NCBI GenBank assembly: GCA_904063045.1 | Contig: CAJFCJ010000005.1 | Span: 3,652,165-3,716,164, forward strand | Reading direction: 5' to 3' | DNA from: Dimorphilus gyrociliatus | Taxonomy: Eukaryota > Annelida > Polychaeta > Dinophilidae | DNA: 64,000 bases | Shown here: positions 46,771-58,901 of the stretch, in pieces | Layout of the letters: every line of letters starts with the position of its first letter | Position numbering within the stretch: the stretch's first letter is position 1 | Position numbers and translations under genes: made by a program | The notes under the pieces: model-generated | Seen by the model: only the letters and a program-made list of their open reading frames with translations | The model's database searches: none | What the model was told of the DNA's origin: nothing

Positions 46771-47936
46771 CGTCAGTAACGTTTTGTTCCTCTCTCCTCT
46801 GCTTAAGAAAGTTTCTTATTTTTTTTCTTTTTTGTAGGCAGGTTACACAGTATATTACTAAAGATATCAATCTGTTGAGTGCATTTGGTAGCGCACTTTA
46901 CATATAGTTTTTACTATATTTTCCTTTGCGGTCAGAACTGCAACTGTGCCGCAGCATTGACTGCTCTGTATATATACTAATCCCTTCGCACACCATACCA
47001 GATTTGCAGTTTAGATCGACCTTATTCGTTTATGTTTATGGCTCATTTTCTCCTTATATAGGGGAGGTGAAGTGAGGTGAGGCGAGATGAATACGCGACC
47101 TTTTAATATTTAGTTTTTGTTTTCTTTCATCTCTAAATCATTTTTGGATAATTTATATGTTATATACAAAATTTAGTATATAATGTTTAATTTCTAATGT
47201 ATTTATTAGGCGTCTTAACTAAACTATTACAACTTTTTTTCATTACTTTACTCAATTTTATTTATTCTTTTAATGAAAGAAATAAGTAAAGAAACCGTAG
47301 AAATAAAGAGTTTTCGTGAAAGAAATTAAAAGGAGAACCGCTTTTTTTGCGTTTTTTATTCCGTAAAAGTCCGCAGAAAAAGAGATAGAGTGAGAAGTGA
47401 GAAGTGAGAGGAAAATGAGAAAAAATAAAGTACATAGATAAATGTTTTACCCAAGTATGACTAAATACATTTACATTTGCAAAGATGTCCCTCATTTTTA
47501 TAAGGAACTTTCATCATTTCCTTATAATTCTTTTTAATAATAAATCTAAAATGTTGCGCAGCTTGTGTAATTGAAGATATGTTTACTGTCACTCGTCGAC
47601 TTGTTTTGATACTTTAGACATATTAACGTAATAATTAAGAGTTAAATAACTTTTAATTATAATATCATAACTTTGAAAGGAAAGAGAAAACGTATAAATT
47701 TGTACTCTATAAATGTTGTGGGTCTCTCTTTCCGATTGTTTAAGACTTTTTTCTTTAACGAAGGAATATTTACATAACATATAATTGATGAGGAAAGGAT
47801 AGTTTAGTCATACTTTGGCATTTGATATACAATATACAGCAATATATACTAATATATATATATATATATATATATAGTAGTATACGATATAAAAACAAGA
47901 CGGTAGTTCTCTTTCCAATAGCCTAAACCGTCTTCT
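46771..47936. other. Spacer between receptor 1 and receptor 2
   Basis: 1.2 kb between the 3' end of receptor 2 and the 5' end of receptor 1, both minus strand. The receptor 1 promoter should be near 46800-47100. A TA run lies near 47855-47877. No coding region. Confidence 0.5.
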
Positions 47937-50788
47937 TCATTCGTCCATTTTATAAACAATTGGCTGTGTATAAATAACCCAATATAGAAAATTAAATACA
48001 CCAAAAGATACTGGAAAGATTATTCGACAAGCCTTATCAAGGCCGTCGGCTGTTAACCTGTTACTAGTTTGATGTAACTTTATCCATCCAGAATGGATAG
48101 CCTTAAAAATCCTATAGCGTAAATTAATCGGTCCATTTGTTGAACAAGTACTAGGCCTATGGTGATACATTTCCCTAGCAACCATAACATGAGCTTCTTC
48201 CATATGAAGATCTTCTAGAGTTGATGCACTTGGTTTGGTAATATGCAGTTCTTGTAATTCCATATCGTCATTGGTCAAACGTCTTCTCCTTTTACCTTTT
48301 CTAGCTAGTGCATTGACGAAAGCGTATTCGATGAGTGCCAAAAAGACTAGAATCATGCAGAAAGTGTACCAAACGTCTAATGCTTTCGGATAGGACACCC
48401 TCATAGTCGATTTCGTAGCCGTCGATAATTGAGTAGTCATAGTTAAAACTGTCGTAACCCCTAATGTTATTCTAGCTGGAACAGCTTCTTTATTCACCCA
48501 GAATGAGATCCAGGATAGGATAACTATTAATATTGATGGGATATAAGTTTGCAGAACGTAGAATCCGAATTGACGCTTAAGATGGAAAACTGCTTCTAAA
48601 CAGTCAAAATTACCAGTTTTTGTCACCATATCGCATTTCTTAGTAGATGTTTTTGTTAATTCGAATTGAGGTAGCGATAATTCCTTTTGGGAAAATTCGA
48701 CTGGATCTACGTCATGCCATCGTAAAGTGACGTCTTTTAAATCATAGCCGTCTACAAGATGGAACGTTTGTAGTTAATTAAATATTGAATATATGATGAT
48801 AAAAGAGTGAGCCCTGAGAAGGGCTTGAAAGGAATAAAGTGAAAAGCGAATGGGCGGGTGGGAGGTGGCAAAGTATGTCTAAAGCTAGAAAGCAGTAAAA
48901 AAAGGGATAGAGAGAGAGAAAGGGAACGAAAGAGGAAGGGAAAGAGAGGAAAAAGATTAGATTAATATTTAGTATATAAATCCCTTTCTATTAACTATAT
49001 TATACTATTTATTTCCCCTATTATTTTCCTACTTATTTCTCATTTTATCTAATATTTAACTATTATATTTCAATTAAGGGTATATTAGGCCTATTAATTT
49101 TAAGAATTACATATTATTTGTAAAGGTTATACTAACAGCTTGCAATCTTGACAAAACATTGCTGATGGTCCATCGGAAAATGAACCAAAACCATCGGACA
49201 CGCCAATTTGAGTGTAATACTATTAAAATATTAATTACAATTAATATTATTTTTAAAGACGGTAGATGGCTCTTACCGTGAACTATACCAAACTGTACCA
49301 TTAGGATAGAGTTTAGCAACTCTATTAGGTTGAACAATATCGTGAAAACTGCCTGTTTTCTCATTGATAAAGTACAAATCCGGTATCCATAATTTACTAA
49401 TGAATTTGTGATGAAGCATCATCGGCCTCTTCTCCTTCTCGAAGACCAGCCGTTTATCGAGCCACATTTGATGAAAGTAGATGTCTAATTGAAAATCCTA
49501 TGGGAATTTATGAATAAGAAGATAAAGAATGAAATTAGCGGAAGACTTAAATAGCAATAAAAAGGGGAGGGGGAGGAAAAAGAAGAAGAAGAAGAAGAAG
49601 AAGAAGAAGAAGAAGAAGCAGTGGCAGATGAAGAGAAAGAAGAATGAAAAGAAAATGAACAAAAATTATACACAACCATGTGAACTTCATCAATTGACCC
49701 AAAGCTTGCAACGTAAAAATCGCACGTTACTTCGACCGGTTCTCCTAAAAAGAATTAAGGTTTATTATAGGCCTAAAAGCTAAATACGAGATAAGAATAC
49801 AAGAGAAAATCTTGTAGGGAGAAAATTTCCTCTAATACTATTATCGTCTAGAGGGAATTGATGAATTATGTATTTACCGAATACATTCGGACGAATTTTG
49901 CTATCAGCCTTTTTCAATATGTTTTCAAGTAATATCGACGCTTCCGATTCGTTCGTCTTTCTACAAATAGTTATAAGCAATGACCGTGAAGAATGCAAAA
50001 GTAGGATAATCCCCCCATGTATTTATAATGTTCCTATAGTATTGATTACGGCGGCCAAGAGCTGCTCATCCTCGTTTGTTTTCCCATCTATACCTTTTAG
50101 GCCTACTTTTAATATTCCTGCGGGTTTATACTCAATGACTTTTTCCTTTCTTTCCCCCTCTCTCAGTCTCTTTTATAGCGTAATATAAACCTACATTTTA
50201 ACCCAGTTCAAAAGCATATAATCATAGGCTGGACGTTGAAGAATACAGAGAGATATATATATATATAATTAAAATTTTATGAATCTAAATTGCATCAATA
50301 AATCACGGAAAAAGGAGGTAGAGCAAGAGAAATACAAGATAGATAGCTGGAGAGAGAGAGAGAGATAGATGAATAGATACATATAGATGGAAAGAGAGAG
50401 GAAGAAGAAGAGAGAAATAGTAATATATATGTGTATCTTTATGTATACAATATTATATATGAGTGGGTATGTATGTTTGCATGCGTGCGTGCATGAGAAA
50501 ATAGTAAAAAAAATGAATCCCTTTGTAATATTTACAATAAATAGTTTGTAAATTTACTTATTCAAATGTAAAGCTTTACTTAATGCAACAATCCGGCAGC
50601 AATTCTGCACTCTTGCCGTATCTATATCCATATATATGCATTATAAAATGCATACTGATAAAATGACCCTTTTTTACTATGTTTTATTACAGTTATTTTC
50701 ATAGTATAAAATCTACTCACGGAATCTTCTCATTAAAGGCATATGATATAACTTGAAAAGTAAAAAGGGCCAAAATTACCACTCTCAT
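47937..50788 (-). CDS. Cys-loop anion channel subunit 2, divergent ligand site
   Basis: Six exons, 50788-50721, 49960-49878, 49741-49677, 49497-49277, 49219-49137 and 48751-47937, give 444 aa. It has a signal peptide (MRVVILALFTFQVISYAF), the Cys-loop CPMVLVHFPMDHQQC and a second Cys pair (KKCDMV ... NFDC). AVPARIT at the TM2 entrance predicts a chloride channel. TM1-TM4 are all recognisable, the last being SFGVFNFLYWVIYT. Where receptor 1 has FLRQRW, this one has YFHQMW, so the carboxylate-binding Arg is gone and glycine, GABA or glutamate are less likely agonists. The large terminal exon covers everything from the Cys pair to the stop without introns, where receptor 1 has three. It lies 1.2 kb from receptor 1 in the same orientation, as a tandem duplicate would. 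Confidence 0.9.
49580..49618 (+). repeat. (AAG)n repeat in receptor 2 intron
   Basis: About 13 AAG units on the plus strand inside the intron between exons 3 and 4 of receptor 2. The transcript strand reads CTT, so it doubles as a very long polypyrimidine tract. Confidence 0.9.
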
Positions 50789-53459
50789 GATTTAATGTCT
50801 CCTCCTCCTTTCTTTCTTTTCCTACTTTCTAATCCTTCTCCTTTCCCTTCTCCTTCTCCTTCTCCTTCTTCTTCCTTTTTCTTTTTCCCTTCTTCTGCTC
50901 CGTGTTTTCTTAGTCTTTTCCCTTTATCACAAGAGTATGCTAATGAAGGCCTATAGATATCACTAAGACCAGAATAACCTATAATAAAATGCTAATTAAA
51001 CAATAAGTAACTATATAATATCGAAAATTTTTGTAAAATTACCGTTATTTTTGCAAATATTCTTTTTTTTTGCAGTGAGAATGTTTGCAGTCGCTAACGT
51101 TATAAGCGCTAAAGCGATCAATGGAGGGCAGAGTCGTATGCCACTTTTGTGACTGGTGCGATTGATGGGATGGCTTATTTGCGCAATCGTCCCTTTCGCC
51201 TTCTATTGGATAGATTTTTTGCCCTATAGGTTTCTTATCCTAATATTTTCTCTGCATTTTATGAAATATCCTTAAACTAGTGATAAATCTCTTCCCATCT
51301 TTTCTACACCCTCTCCTAAATTCTCATTCAAAAATTTTGATAAGTTAGTGAACTAAGTTTGCAGTTGCTTTATTGTAATTCATTAAAAATACTTTCCCTA
51401 ATCCATATCAGTGATCTCTTCCCCTCAGCTATATTGTACGTAACACACTAGCTATTCCTACTTTGAGAATTTCCCAACTTGGTTGGTACTTATCCCTTGA
51501 ATTGACGGAGGATGAAAAGGATAAAAATTCCCATCAAGATATTGTACTATGTCTTTTGTATTGTATAGTATTTGCTTGTACACATTTGCACGCTTTGTTT
51601 AGGAATAATCAATCTAATTATTGTAATTTCTTGATAAGTAACTCTTGAAATTCATCACCCTACCTATTAGCAACATATAAGAATAACAGACGGCGTAATC
51701 CACATATATTCTTCTTAATACCCCACTGTTACTCGTAAAAGTAACAATATAACAATAAAATCTATTCCTATTCCTTATCTACTCTGTAATTAATCTAAGT
51801 GTCCATAGCCTTCGAGCAATGTATAATTGTTTATCACTTAAAGACCAGTACCAACGATAAAAGAAAGCCAAACTAGCTTATTATAAAGAAACCCCTTGTA
51901 TTCCATTTGTACAATTTTTATACATAGCTCGTATCAACATTTTTGATATTTACAATGGAATAAGGACAAAAAAACATCGTTAAACAAAGAAAAATAAATA
52001 ATAACGCCCACTAATAATGGTCGAATGGAGGAGCAACCTGATCAATGATAGCATTCATTCGAAAGATAAACAATGACCAAGAGTAACAATCCGTTCTAGA
52101 CAAGATATTACTCTAGCAGGTATATTGGTAAATATATATAGTTTCATCTCTTTCTTTCCTCTCAAAATCCTTCCGGCTTCATCCTTCTCAGCAAACATAA
52201 TGTCGATAGCAATATCGAGCAAAATCATTATTAGCATCAACAATTTGATCAACCCTGGCAGCTTTTTGGGTTATTGTAGCCATCAAGATTAAATTCCTTT
52301 ACTATACGGCATCCAATACCAGCAATCTCTTCTACAATCCCTTTTTGAACATACTTCATAAATATTTAGCGGCGATTGAATAACAAACTGTCGTATCTGC
52401 AATAATAGAATTTATAAAAAAAGATTCTTTTACATGCAATAGTATTCTAAATACATGTACTCAGTCGCTATCTATTCTGCGTAGTCTACTCACCGGTCTG
52501 TATTCAGGCCAGCTGGAAAGATACCCATGCTCAAGCTTTTGTCTCAAAATAATTAGAAATTCACCTTTTACAAGTTCAATTGAACCTTGCCTTTCACTGT
52601 TTGAAAGATGATACAAATTCAATATAGATAGTATTTAGTTGGAATTTAAGCATTTATACCTCTTTAAGTCGGAATATCTTTTCAATAGTGTACTTCATCA
52701 ATTGACGTACTCTATATGGAATTATACACTTCTTCAACTTATATGTACTCGAAAAAATTGAGTGGTACTCACGAAAAATCATTAATTAAAATTAATCATA
52801 ATTACTAGACAAGTGTATTTTTATTATCTGTAAACAATTTTTGATAAGATATAATACAAAACAAATTCCATATTTCTCTTTATTTTGAATAGAAATACAG
52901 AAAAAGTTCATCAAGTATACGAAACACGTTGTGTGAGGTAATAGCGGTGTAGATTTATTCAACTGCTGTCCTAATTTTTACAAGGAATTGAACCGCCACC
53001 CCTTTCCCCTTACTACACTCCCTCTTCCCCCTCCCCCACCCTCACTTGCTCTCTGTCTCTCTCTCTCTCTCTATCTTTCTCGCTCTCAATCTATTTTTAT
53101 TCATTTATATATTTATATAATTCCCAAACTATTCAACTTTATCCGTTTGGTTGATAGTATTTCAAAATATTGACTGTGGATTTAACAGATACAAAAATTC
53201 CCATTAAGTTACCGTATAACGGTTTTTAAGCAACGAAAAGACAATATGATGCCCAGTTAATAAAAGCAATTAAGGTAAAATCTTTATTGCTGTATTATAT
53301 CAATGTATAAATGCATAAATGCAACAATAACAGGAAAAACAAATTTGAAAGTAGATGCACTCAGTTTCTCTTTCTCTCTTCCCCACCCCCTCCCAATCTC
53401 TCTCTCTCTCTCTCTCTAGTTTTCTCTATGTAATTTATCTACATATATATCTTATTCTC
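50789..53459. other. Gap holding a decayed GST copy
   Basis: 2.7 kb between receptor 2 and the DCST gene. The receptor 2 promoter should be near its left end. A minus-strand frame at about 51070-51190 encodes a hydrophobic stretch without ATG. A GST pseudogene lies at about 52050-52640. A TC run is near 53055-53074. The rest shows nothing. Confidence 0.5.
52050..52640 (-). pseudogene. Decayed sigma-type GST copy
   Basis: Two blocks match the intact GST at 58200-58901, in the same order and on the same strand. The first (about 52497-52595) reads EHGYLSSWPEYRP, followed by a GTGAGT splice donor at the same place as in the intact gene. The second (about 52055-52370) reads VKEFNLDGYNNP, then AARVDQIVDANNDF in another frame, then EKDEAGRILRG in a third. 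These align with AREFNLYGSNS, AAIVDQVVENNSDL and EKDEATKAELK of the intact gene. At least two frameshifts and the loss of the N-terminal YFDGRGRGEG block show that it is not functional. It seems a fairly old local duplicate of the GST about 6 kb away. Confidence 0.7.
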
Positions 53460-56400
53460 TTAATGATTCCTTTTGTTTTTATCCTCTTCCTCTCTTCTAA
53501 CAGCATCTGTATATACTTCAAGTATCTTAATTTGCTTGGTGGTATCCATTACTCTATTCATAAGCCTATTATTTAATTCGTCTAACGATATGTCAGTTGG
53601 TTTTTCACCGGTTACAGTTCGCTTAGCCCACTAAAAGTCAATACGGTTTGGTTGAATTATTGTTTTAATTTGTTTATTGAACCGCATTTGTTATTTTTTT
53701 CAACTTACTTTCAATTTACTACGGAATCCGCCTCTCTGTAGCCATCTGTCATATATACCTAATGCTTCATATTCTTCTATTAACACGTCTATGTATTCTG
53801 GATCTAAGCCCTTCTCTTGGCAGAAAGCCACGATTTCCGGCGTCAAACCATACTCTTCTTTCCCATACTGCCTTTCAGCCGTCATTCCCTTGAAAATACT
53901 TTTCGTAGCTTTTGGTTGCTTATTCTTTCTTTTATTAATATGATTTTCAGCCAAATTTCCTTCAATGTCAGTTTCAGATTCTTCTTTAAATTTACTAGTC
54001 AAATCCCTCGCTTCCCTGCCCCTATTCAATAATTCATCATAACCCCATCGATATATAATGGCATTCTCAGCCTGCGATTGCGTCATATCTTCACCTTTAA
54101 TCTTTGATAACTTCTCTCTTTCATCAGTCGAATCTTCCTCGTAATCCATGTCACTGTCAGTATCAAAGATGATGTATTGTCCGCAACCTTTACAGTTGTT
54201 CTTAAATGCTGTTACGCAATCGACGCAATATACCAATGCGCACTCTTTATTGTCGCATTTGAAAAATTTCTCTTGGTCGTCTAAAGGACCCTCCACACCG
54301 CAAATCGAACAAGTCTGTCCTCTCCAGTTGAGAAACTTCCAAAGAAAATCGCATTTTCCAGGGCAACATGCCATACATCTCTGTTTACAAGTAACTTTTC
54401 TCTTAACCTGTGATCCTGCACCTGATCCCATTTTTGCCGATGTTATTAATCCAGAGTTTCCCCACACCCTACTTCTAATAATCTTGTTATATAACCAAAC
54501 TGCCCTTTTCTGAGCTCTCTCTGGATAAAAATAGTCGCAGATCAGGTGTCTAAATCTTAAAAAGTAAAGAGCGTAAAAAACGAGAATAAAAACGACTAGA
54601 TGTAAAAATAAGATAGTTTTTGCATTTTCATAATCGGGTTCAACTGGTTCAGATATACATTTCGTAACTTGATCCCAAAACTCCGAAGGAGTATCAGCAG
54701 TTGCTGGATATTGGGTTAATCGCTTATAAATACCAGCAATAGCTCCTTCTCCTTCTACTTGAAGAGACAACTCTTCCTTACCCTGATCTATAAATAGTAG
54801 TAAAGAACAATATAAATAAACATATATATATATATCAAAGATGAGAAGGAAGAGGTGAATTGGTTCAAATTTAGCCTACTCTTAATAAAATCTTCAAATT
54901 CGTTATCCTTCTCCAAAGAGTAATAAATCATTTGATAAGCTTCGTAAATAAATACGTCCAAAAGTAGACAAAACGAAGAGAAGATTAATACTATAATTAT
55001 CTGAACCAGACCAATTAGTCTAGAAAAGAATTCGGACCATTTAACCCTCGGTGAAACTATTCGAAGGTTAAAAAATAAAATAGTTTGCTTCTATTATAAA
55101 AGGAAAAAAAATGTTACAAATGGACGAATAGTATCTCTTCCCCTCCGAATATTGCAACGGTAGAAGAGGCTCTACCGAAGAACTAATTTGTCTTTGCCTT
55201 TCATCAACGTCCAGCACGAAGAAAGTTATAAACTTTTGATCGTAAAAATCCAATCTTGTATACATTTCATAATATTTTATTGAAGATATAAATAAAACAA
55301 TTATGGTAAGCATGCCAAAGAATTTCGGAAACATATCAAGAACTAGAAAGAACCATTCAAAGTACTTAGAAAGAGATGCTATAAATAGAACAAAAAATTT
55401 TCTGTTTTAGAATTCTTTATCCATTTTATACGTTAAATACAATTATAAATATTGAAATAAAATACCTCGCACTAGGTCAGCTATAACAATCATTTGTTTG
55501 TCCGATGTAAATGTATAACTATAATGATATTCCATTGTTATGTGAAACCAAAACATTCGTACTGTTTTTTCTTTAACTTTACGAAAAGCTGTAGAGATGA
55601 GGGAAAAGAAAAATTGGTGTATCATTTAATCTTCAAGGATCAATTTTCTTTCTACTTACGATCTTTAATGTACTCTTCTAGAAATTTACTAAATATTGAC
55701 GAAGCTCCGCAAAATTGCTTAATTGCTATAGTATATGGGCATAACGTGTAGAGAATTACGGTTAGAGGGCAAAGAGGCTTATAATACCATGCAACTTCTT
55801 TACTTTATATATTAAATCAATCGACTATTTTAATTGACAATCTTTAATAACTATTCACTTACAAACATCCTTTAATTACAGCACTTATTGACTTCATACA
55901 AACAGAATAAACTTGATCTTTTTGACAAAATTCTGTAGCCTCTTTTGTTTGTTATTTTAATTGAAAAGTTAATTTATAAATAGAAAATATATTGAATTGC
56001 CAAACTTTTATAAGTCTTAAAAATTTTATCCCGGAAACGACGCATTTGTTGTAGAATTTCGGCAAATGCTTTTTCCAGAGTCTGAGATCGAATCGATATA
56101 GATGAGAGTTGTTTACATATTTCTACCAACTGAGAAGCAAACTCTAACGATATTGTTAAACTTTTGAATATATTCAAAAAATCTTAAAAAATTACTAACG
56201 TCCAGTCGGTCGTGATACTTTTTGTTGAGCATTATTCAACTCTTCTCCCGTTACTTTTTTTATACATGCTAACGACTGTCCACCCCTTTTTATGTTGTTC
56301 GAACAATTTAATATTGGACCACCAATTACCAATGCTATTATATATGCCAGAAGCCAAGTTTTTATAGCGTCTAAAAATAAACGACATCATATGAGATATG

Positions 56401-57061
56401 CATAAATTTTTAACAATATCTATTACTCGATGTTAAATTTGGTATGCAAAGAACTGCTAGACACCTTCCTTTCCTAGTAAATCCGATAAGTGTACTCAGA
56501 ACTAAGCCAAGAATAGCAGCGTTCCACGTCAATACTCTCCTTAGTTCAGGATACTATTTTTTTTATATATATGAACGTCTGAATGATTGAGAAAAAACAA
56601 ATCCATCTACTGGAACTAATGAGGGTTACCTGTGATATTCTACTCTCGAACCAGAGATAAGATAGACCTACACCAACAGTCCAGCCTATGAAACATACCA
56701 GTAAAGAATTCTCTAAAGTCCCTTTAGTTCTTAATCTACCCCATAGACTCTTAGGCGTTTTCTTTTCTCTATATAAAGCTATTTTATGTTCCTTATAAGT
56801 AAACGGACAAGGCAGTATATATTCAATGATTGATATAATTAATCCCACACAAATGTTCTTTACGCTGTTAAAAGGAATTGTTTGGTTATTTTATCTTCTT
56901 TTAAAAAAGGACCAAAGAATAGAAAAGGAAATTAGGAGTTTGAAAAAGTCTCACTTTCCCGGGGTAGGTGCTAGATTGGATCTTTGTCTAACGCAATTCT
57001 CTCTTAAGTTACCAAATGAATTAGCTAAATCATCGTAATCCTTTCTATCTCCTCGACCCAT
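53460..57061 (-). CDS. DCST: DC-STAMP domain protein of the DCST1/DCST2 family
   Basis: Twelve exons give 937 aa: 57061-56955, 56864-56630, 56553-56427, 56370-56200, 56182-56006, 55941-55863, 55802-55660, 55588-55466, 55342-55118, 55056-54880, 54787-53709 and 53630-53460. All phases close. DCST1 and DCST2 (worm SPE-49 and SPE-42, fly Sneaky) are sperm membrane proteins needed for gamete fusion or sperm breakdown. N-terminal membrane helices (LENSLLVCFIGWTVGVGLSY, LTWNAAILGLVLSTLIGF) precede a Cys-bearing extracellular part. The DC-STAMP core follows with FKEVAWYYKPLCPL, then more helices and a C-terminal RING-like zinc finger (CSICGVEGPL, CALVYCVDC, CKGCGQY). A charged, probably disordered tail of about 200 residues makes it longer than the human proteins. 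I cannot separate DCST1 from DCST2. Confidence 0.82.
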
Positions 57062-58199
57062 TTCGTCTTCAACTAAAACCTTTTCTATTCAATCGTTTGT
57101 TTGGGGAGAACGTTATGACGTTACGAAGATTTAGCGATACGTTATTTGTATTTTGAACAATTATCTTATGCAACAATGCATTTTGAACCACATTATTATA
57201 CACTTGCTCACAAAATGTTCAAGTCTCCCAATTGTTATAAGAGAAATAGAATTCAGTTGTTGAATGGAAAGTTCTCCATTTAGTAATACCTGGAAACTTT
57301 GCTGTTCGATTGTAAAAATCTTTTAGCTGCACTCGGTTTAAATTCAGGCCTATCCGGAACCTCATATCCATATCTCTTATCTTCAAGTCAGCTTAAACAT
57401 GTAACTGATACCTTCTCCTCTACCACGTCCATCAAAGTAGTTTGGACGTTGGTCTAGACTAAAGATAATGTTAAGTTAAATTTTTGTACGTTATTTTTAT
57501 CAATTAAACGAAAGTCTTGAATTTCGCAATTGATAGGCTAAATTTGATATCATTCACCTAAATGTCCCAATGAAAAAATTGCAAATTAATATAGACATAC
57601 TGAAAAAAACACTGTAGGATAGGTTTTTATTCTTTTATATGCTAAACATTTAAACTTTTTGGCCTAATTTATAGGCTTAAGAAAGAAAAGACCTTGTAAT
57701 TCATATATATATGTAAAAAAAAAAAGAATGTTCTATCATTTCGAATAATAGAATTTAATTTATAAAAATAGATAATAATTCAATTATTATGTATAAATTG
57801 TAAATTATATTATGTGTCTCTTTATTATAGTTCTCTATTGTTATTATTATCCTTTAGAGATTGTCTGTTTTATTGATAATTATTTTGAATTTTACAAAAG
57901 TAATACCGTTAAAATGGCGAATAGTTTACTTTACGAGATACTCTAATCTATTCGTAGAAATGTAAAATTATTGCTGTCTTTTTTATATTCATTGACAAAG
58001 TACTTAAAAGTATTAGATGAGGACAAAGTATTAAAGTATGTCTTTCCTTGAAAAGTATCGGAAGTTTTAATGATACTTAACGCTTTTACAGAATATAAAT
58101 CATTTGAAAATTCAAAATAATATTTCATGTATAAAGTTGTTTCTTGTATTCGTTTAATTTGATCAGACATCTCATATTTTAGATATTCAAAATATTTAT
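57062..58199. other. Gap between DCST and GST
   Basis: 1.1 kb. The DCST promoter should be near 57062-57300. A GST exon-1 relic lies at about 57335-57450. A 75-codon ATG frame on the minus strand at 57943-58170 starts 30 bp after the GST stop. Confidence 0.45.
57335..57450 (-). pseudogene. GST exon 1 relic
   Basis: The minus strand reads NYFDGRGRGEGIS, then YMFKL, a frameshift with stop, then LEDKRYGYEVPDRPEFKP. This aligns end to end with exon 1 of the intact GST (HYFDGRGRGEGIR ... FEDKRYTFSDWPEYKP). The frameshift and absence of a second exon make it a pseudogene fragment, more recent than the one at 52 kb because the core motif is intact. Confidence 0.8.
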
Positions 58200-58901
58200 T
58201 TAGAACGAATTTTGAGGGCGTACTTTAATCCATTCGGCAACAGCCGGATAACTTGCAACTCGGTCGTACAATTTTTTCAGATTTGGAACTTCTTCCAACG
58301 CTTTCAACATTTCGGGGGTACCTTCTCCTTTTAGTATAATAAATTCCAGACCAGTGAAGAATACTACATCGGCGTATGATATTTTGTCGCCAAGGAAATA
58401 ATCTTTATCTCCCAAAAACTTTCCAAGATGGTTTAATTGTACGCCAATAGTTTCAAAATAGCTGGCCTTTAGTTCCGCTTTTGTTGCTTCATCTTTCTCC
58501 CCAAATAGCCAAGGTATAGATGGAGTGATCAAATCACTATTATTTTCAACAACTTGATCAACTATGGCGGCTTCAAGGCTATTTGAACCATATAGATTGA
58601 ACTCCCTGGCAAGATAACGTCCAATTGCATGAGTTTGAGCGATTACAACGTCATCAACAGTCAATACAGGTAGTTGACCAAAGGGAGTTTCTACAAAACA
58701 TTAAAAAGGCAATATTTCCACGTTAGTAAAGATACATTAATATAAATATATCATATATTGATTCTTACTTGGCTTATATTCAGGCCAATCACTGAAGGTA
58801 TACCTCTTGTCCTCAAATTCCTTTCCAGCTATTTTGAACAGTAGTCTGATACCTTCTCCTCTACCACGACCATCAAAGTAATGCAAAGTATATTTCGGCA
58901 T
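58200..58901 (-). CDS. Sigma-class glutathione S-transferase
   Basis: Two exons, 58901-58769 and 58690-58200, give 207 aa, the usual length. It should conjugate glutathione to electrophiles or act as a prostaglandin-D-synthase-like isomerase, in the cytosol. The catalytic Tyr is Tyr8 in MPKYTLHYFDGRGRGEGIR. The glutathione-binding stretch is PFGQLPVLTVDD, followed by the family's THAIGRYLAREF. The helical C-terminal domain runs from about 80 to the end, with the N-capping motif region ISYADVVFFTGLEF. A 5' untranslated intron is likely, with a GTAAGC donor at 58985 and an acceptor at 58912. Two relics of the same gene lie within 7 kb, so the locus has duplicated repeatedly. Confidence 0.93.

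Noticed and set aside
49529-49783. Lys-rich plus-strand frame of 84 codons
   Set aside because: It is the translation of the AAG repeat and of the antisense of receptor 2 exon 3.
51070-51190. Hydrophobic minus-strand stretch that looks like a signal peptide for receptor 2
   Set aside because: It has no ATG before an in-frame stop and its end does not give a donor of the needed phase. The exon at 50788-50721 has an ATG, a good signal peptide and the exact phase-2 donor.
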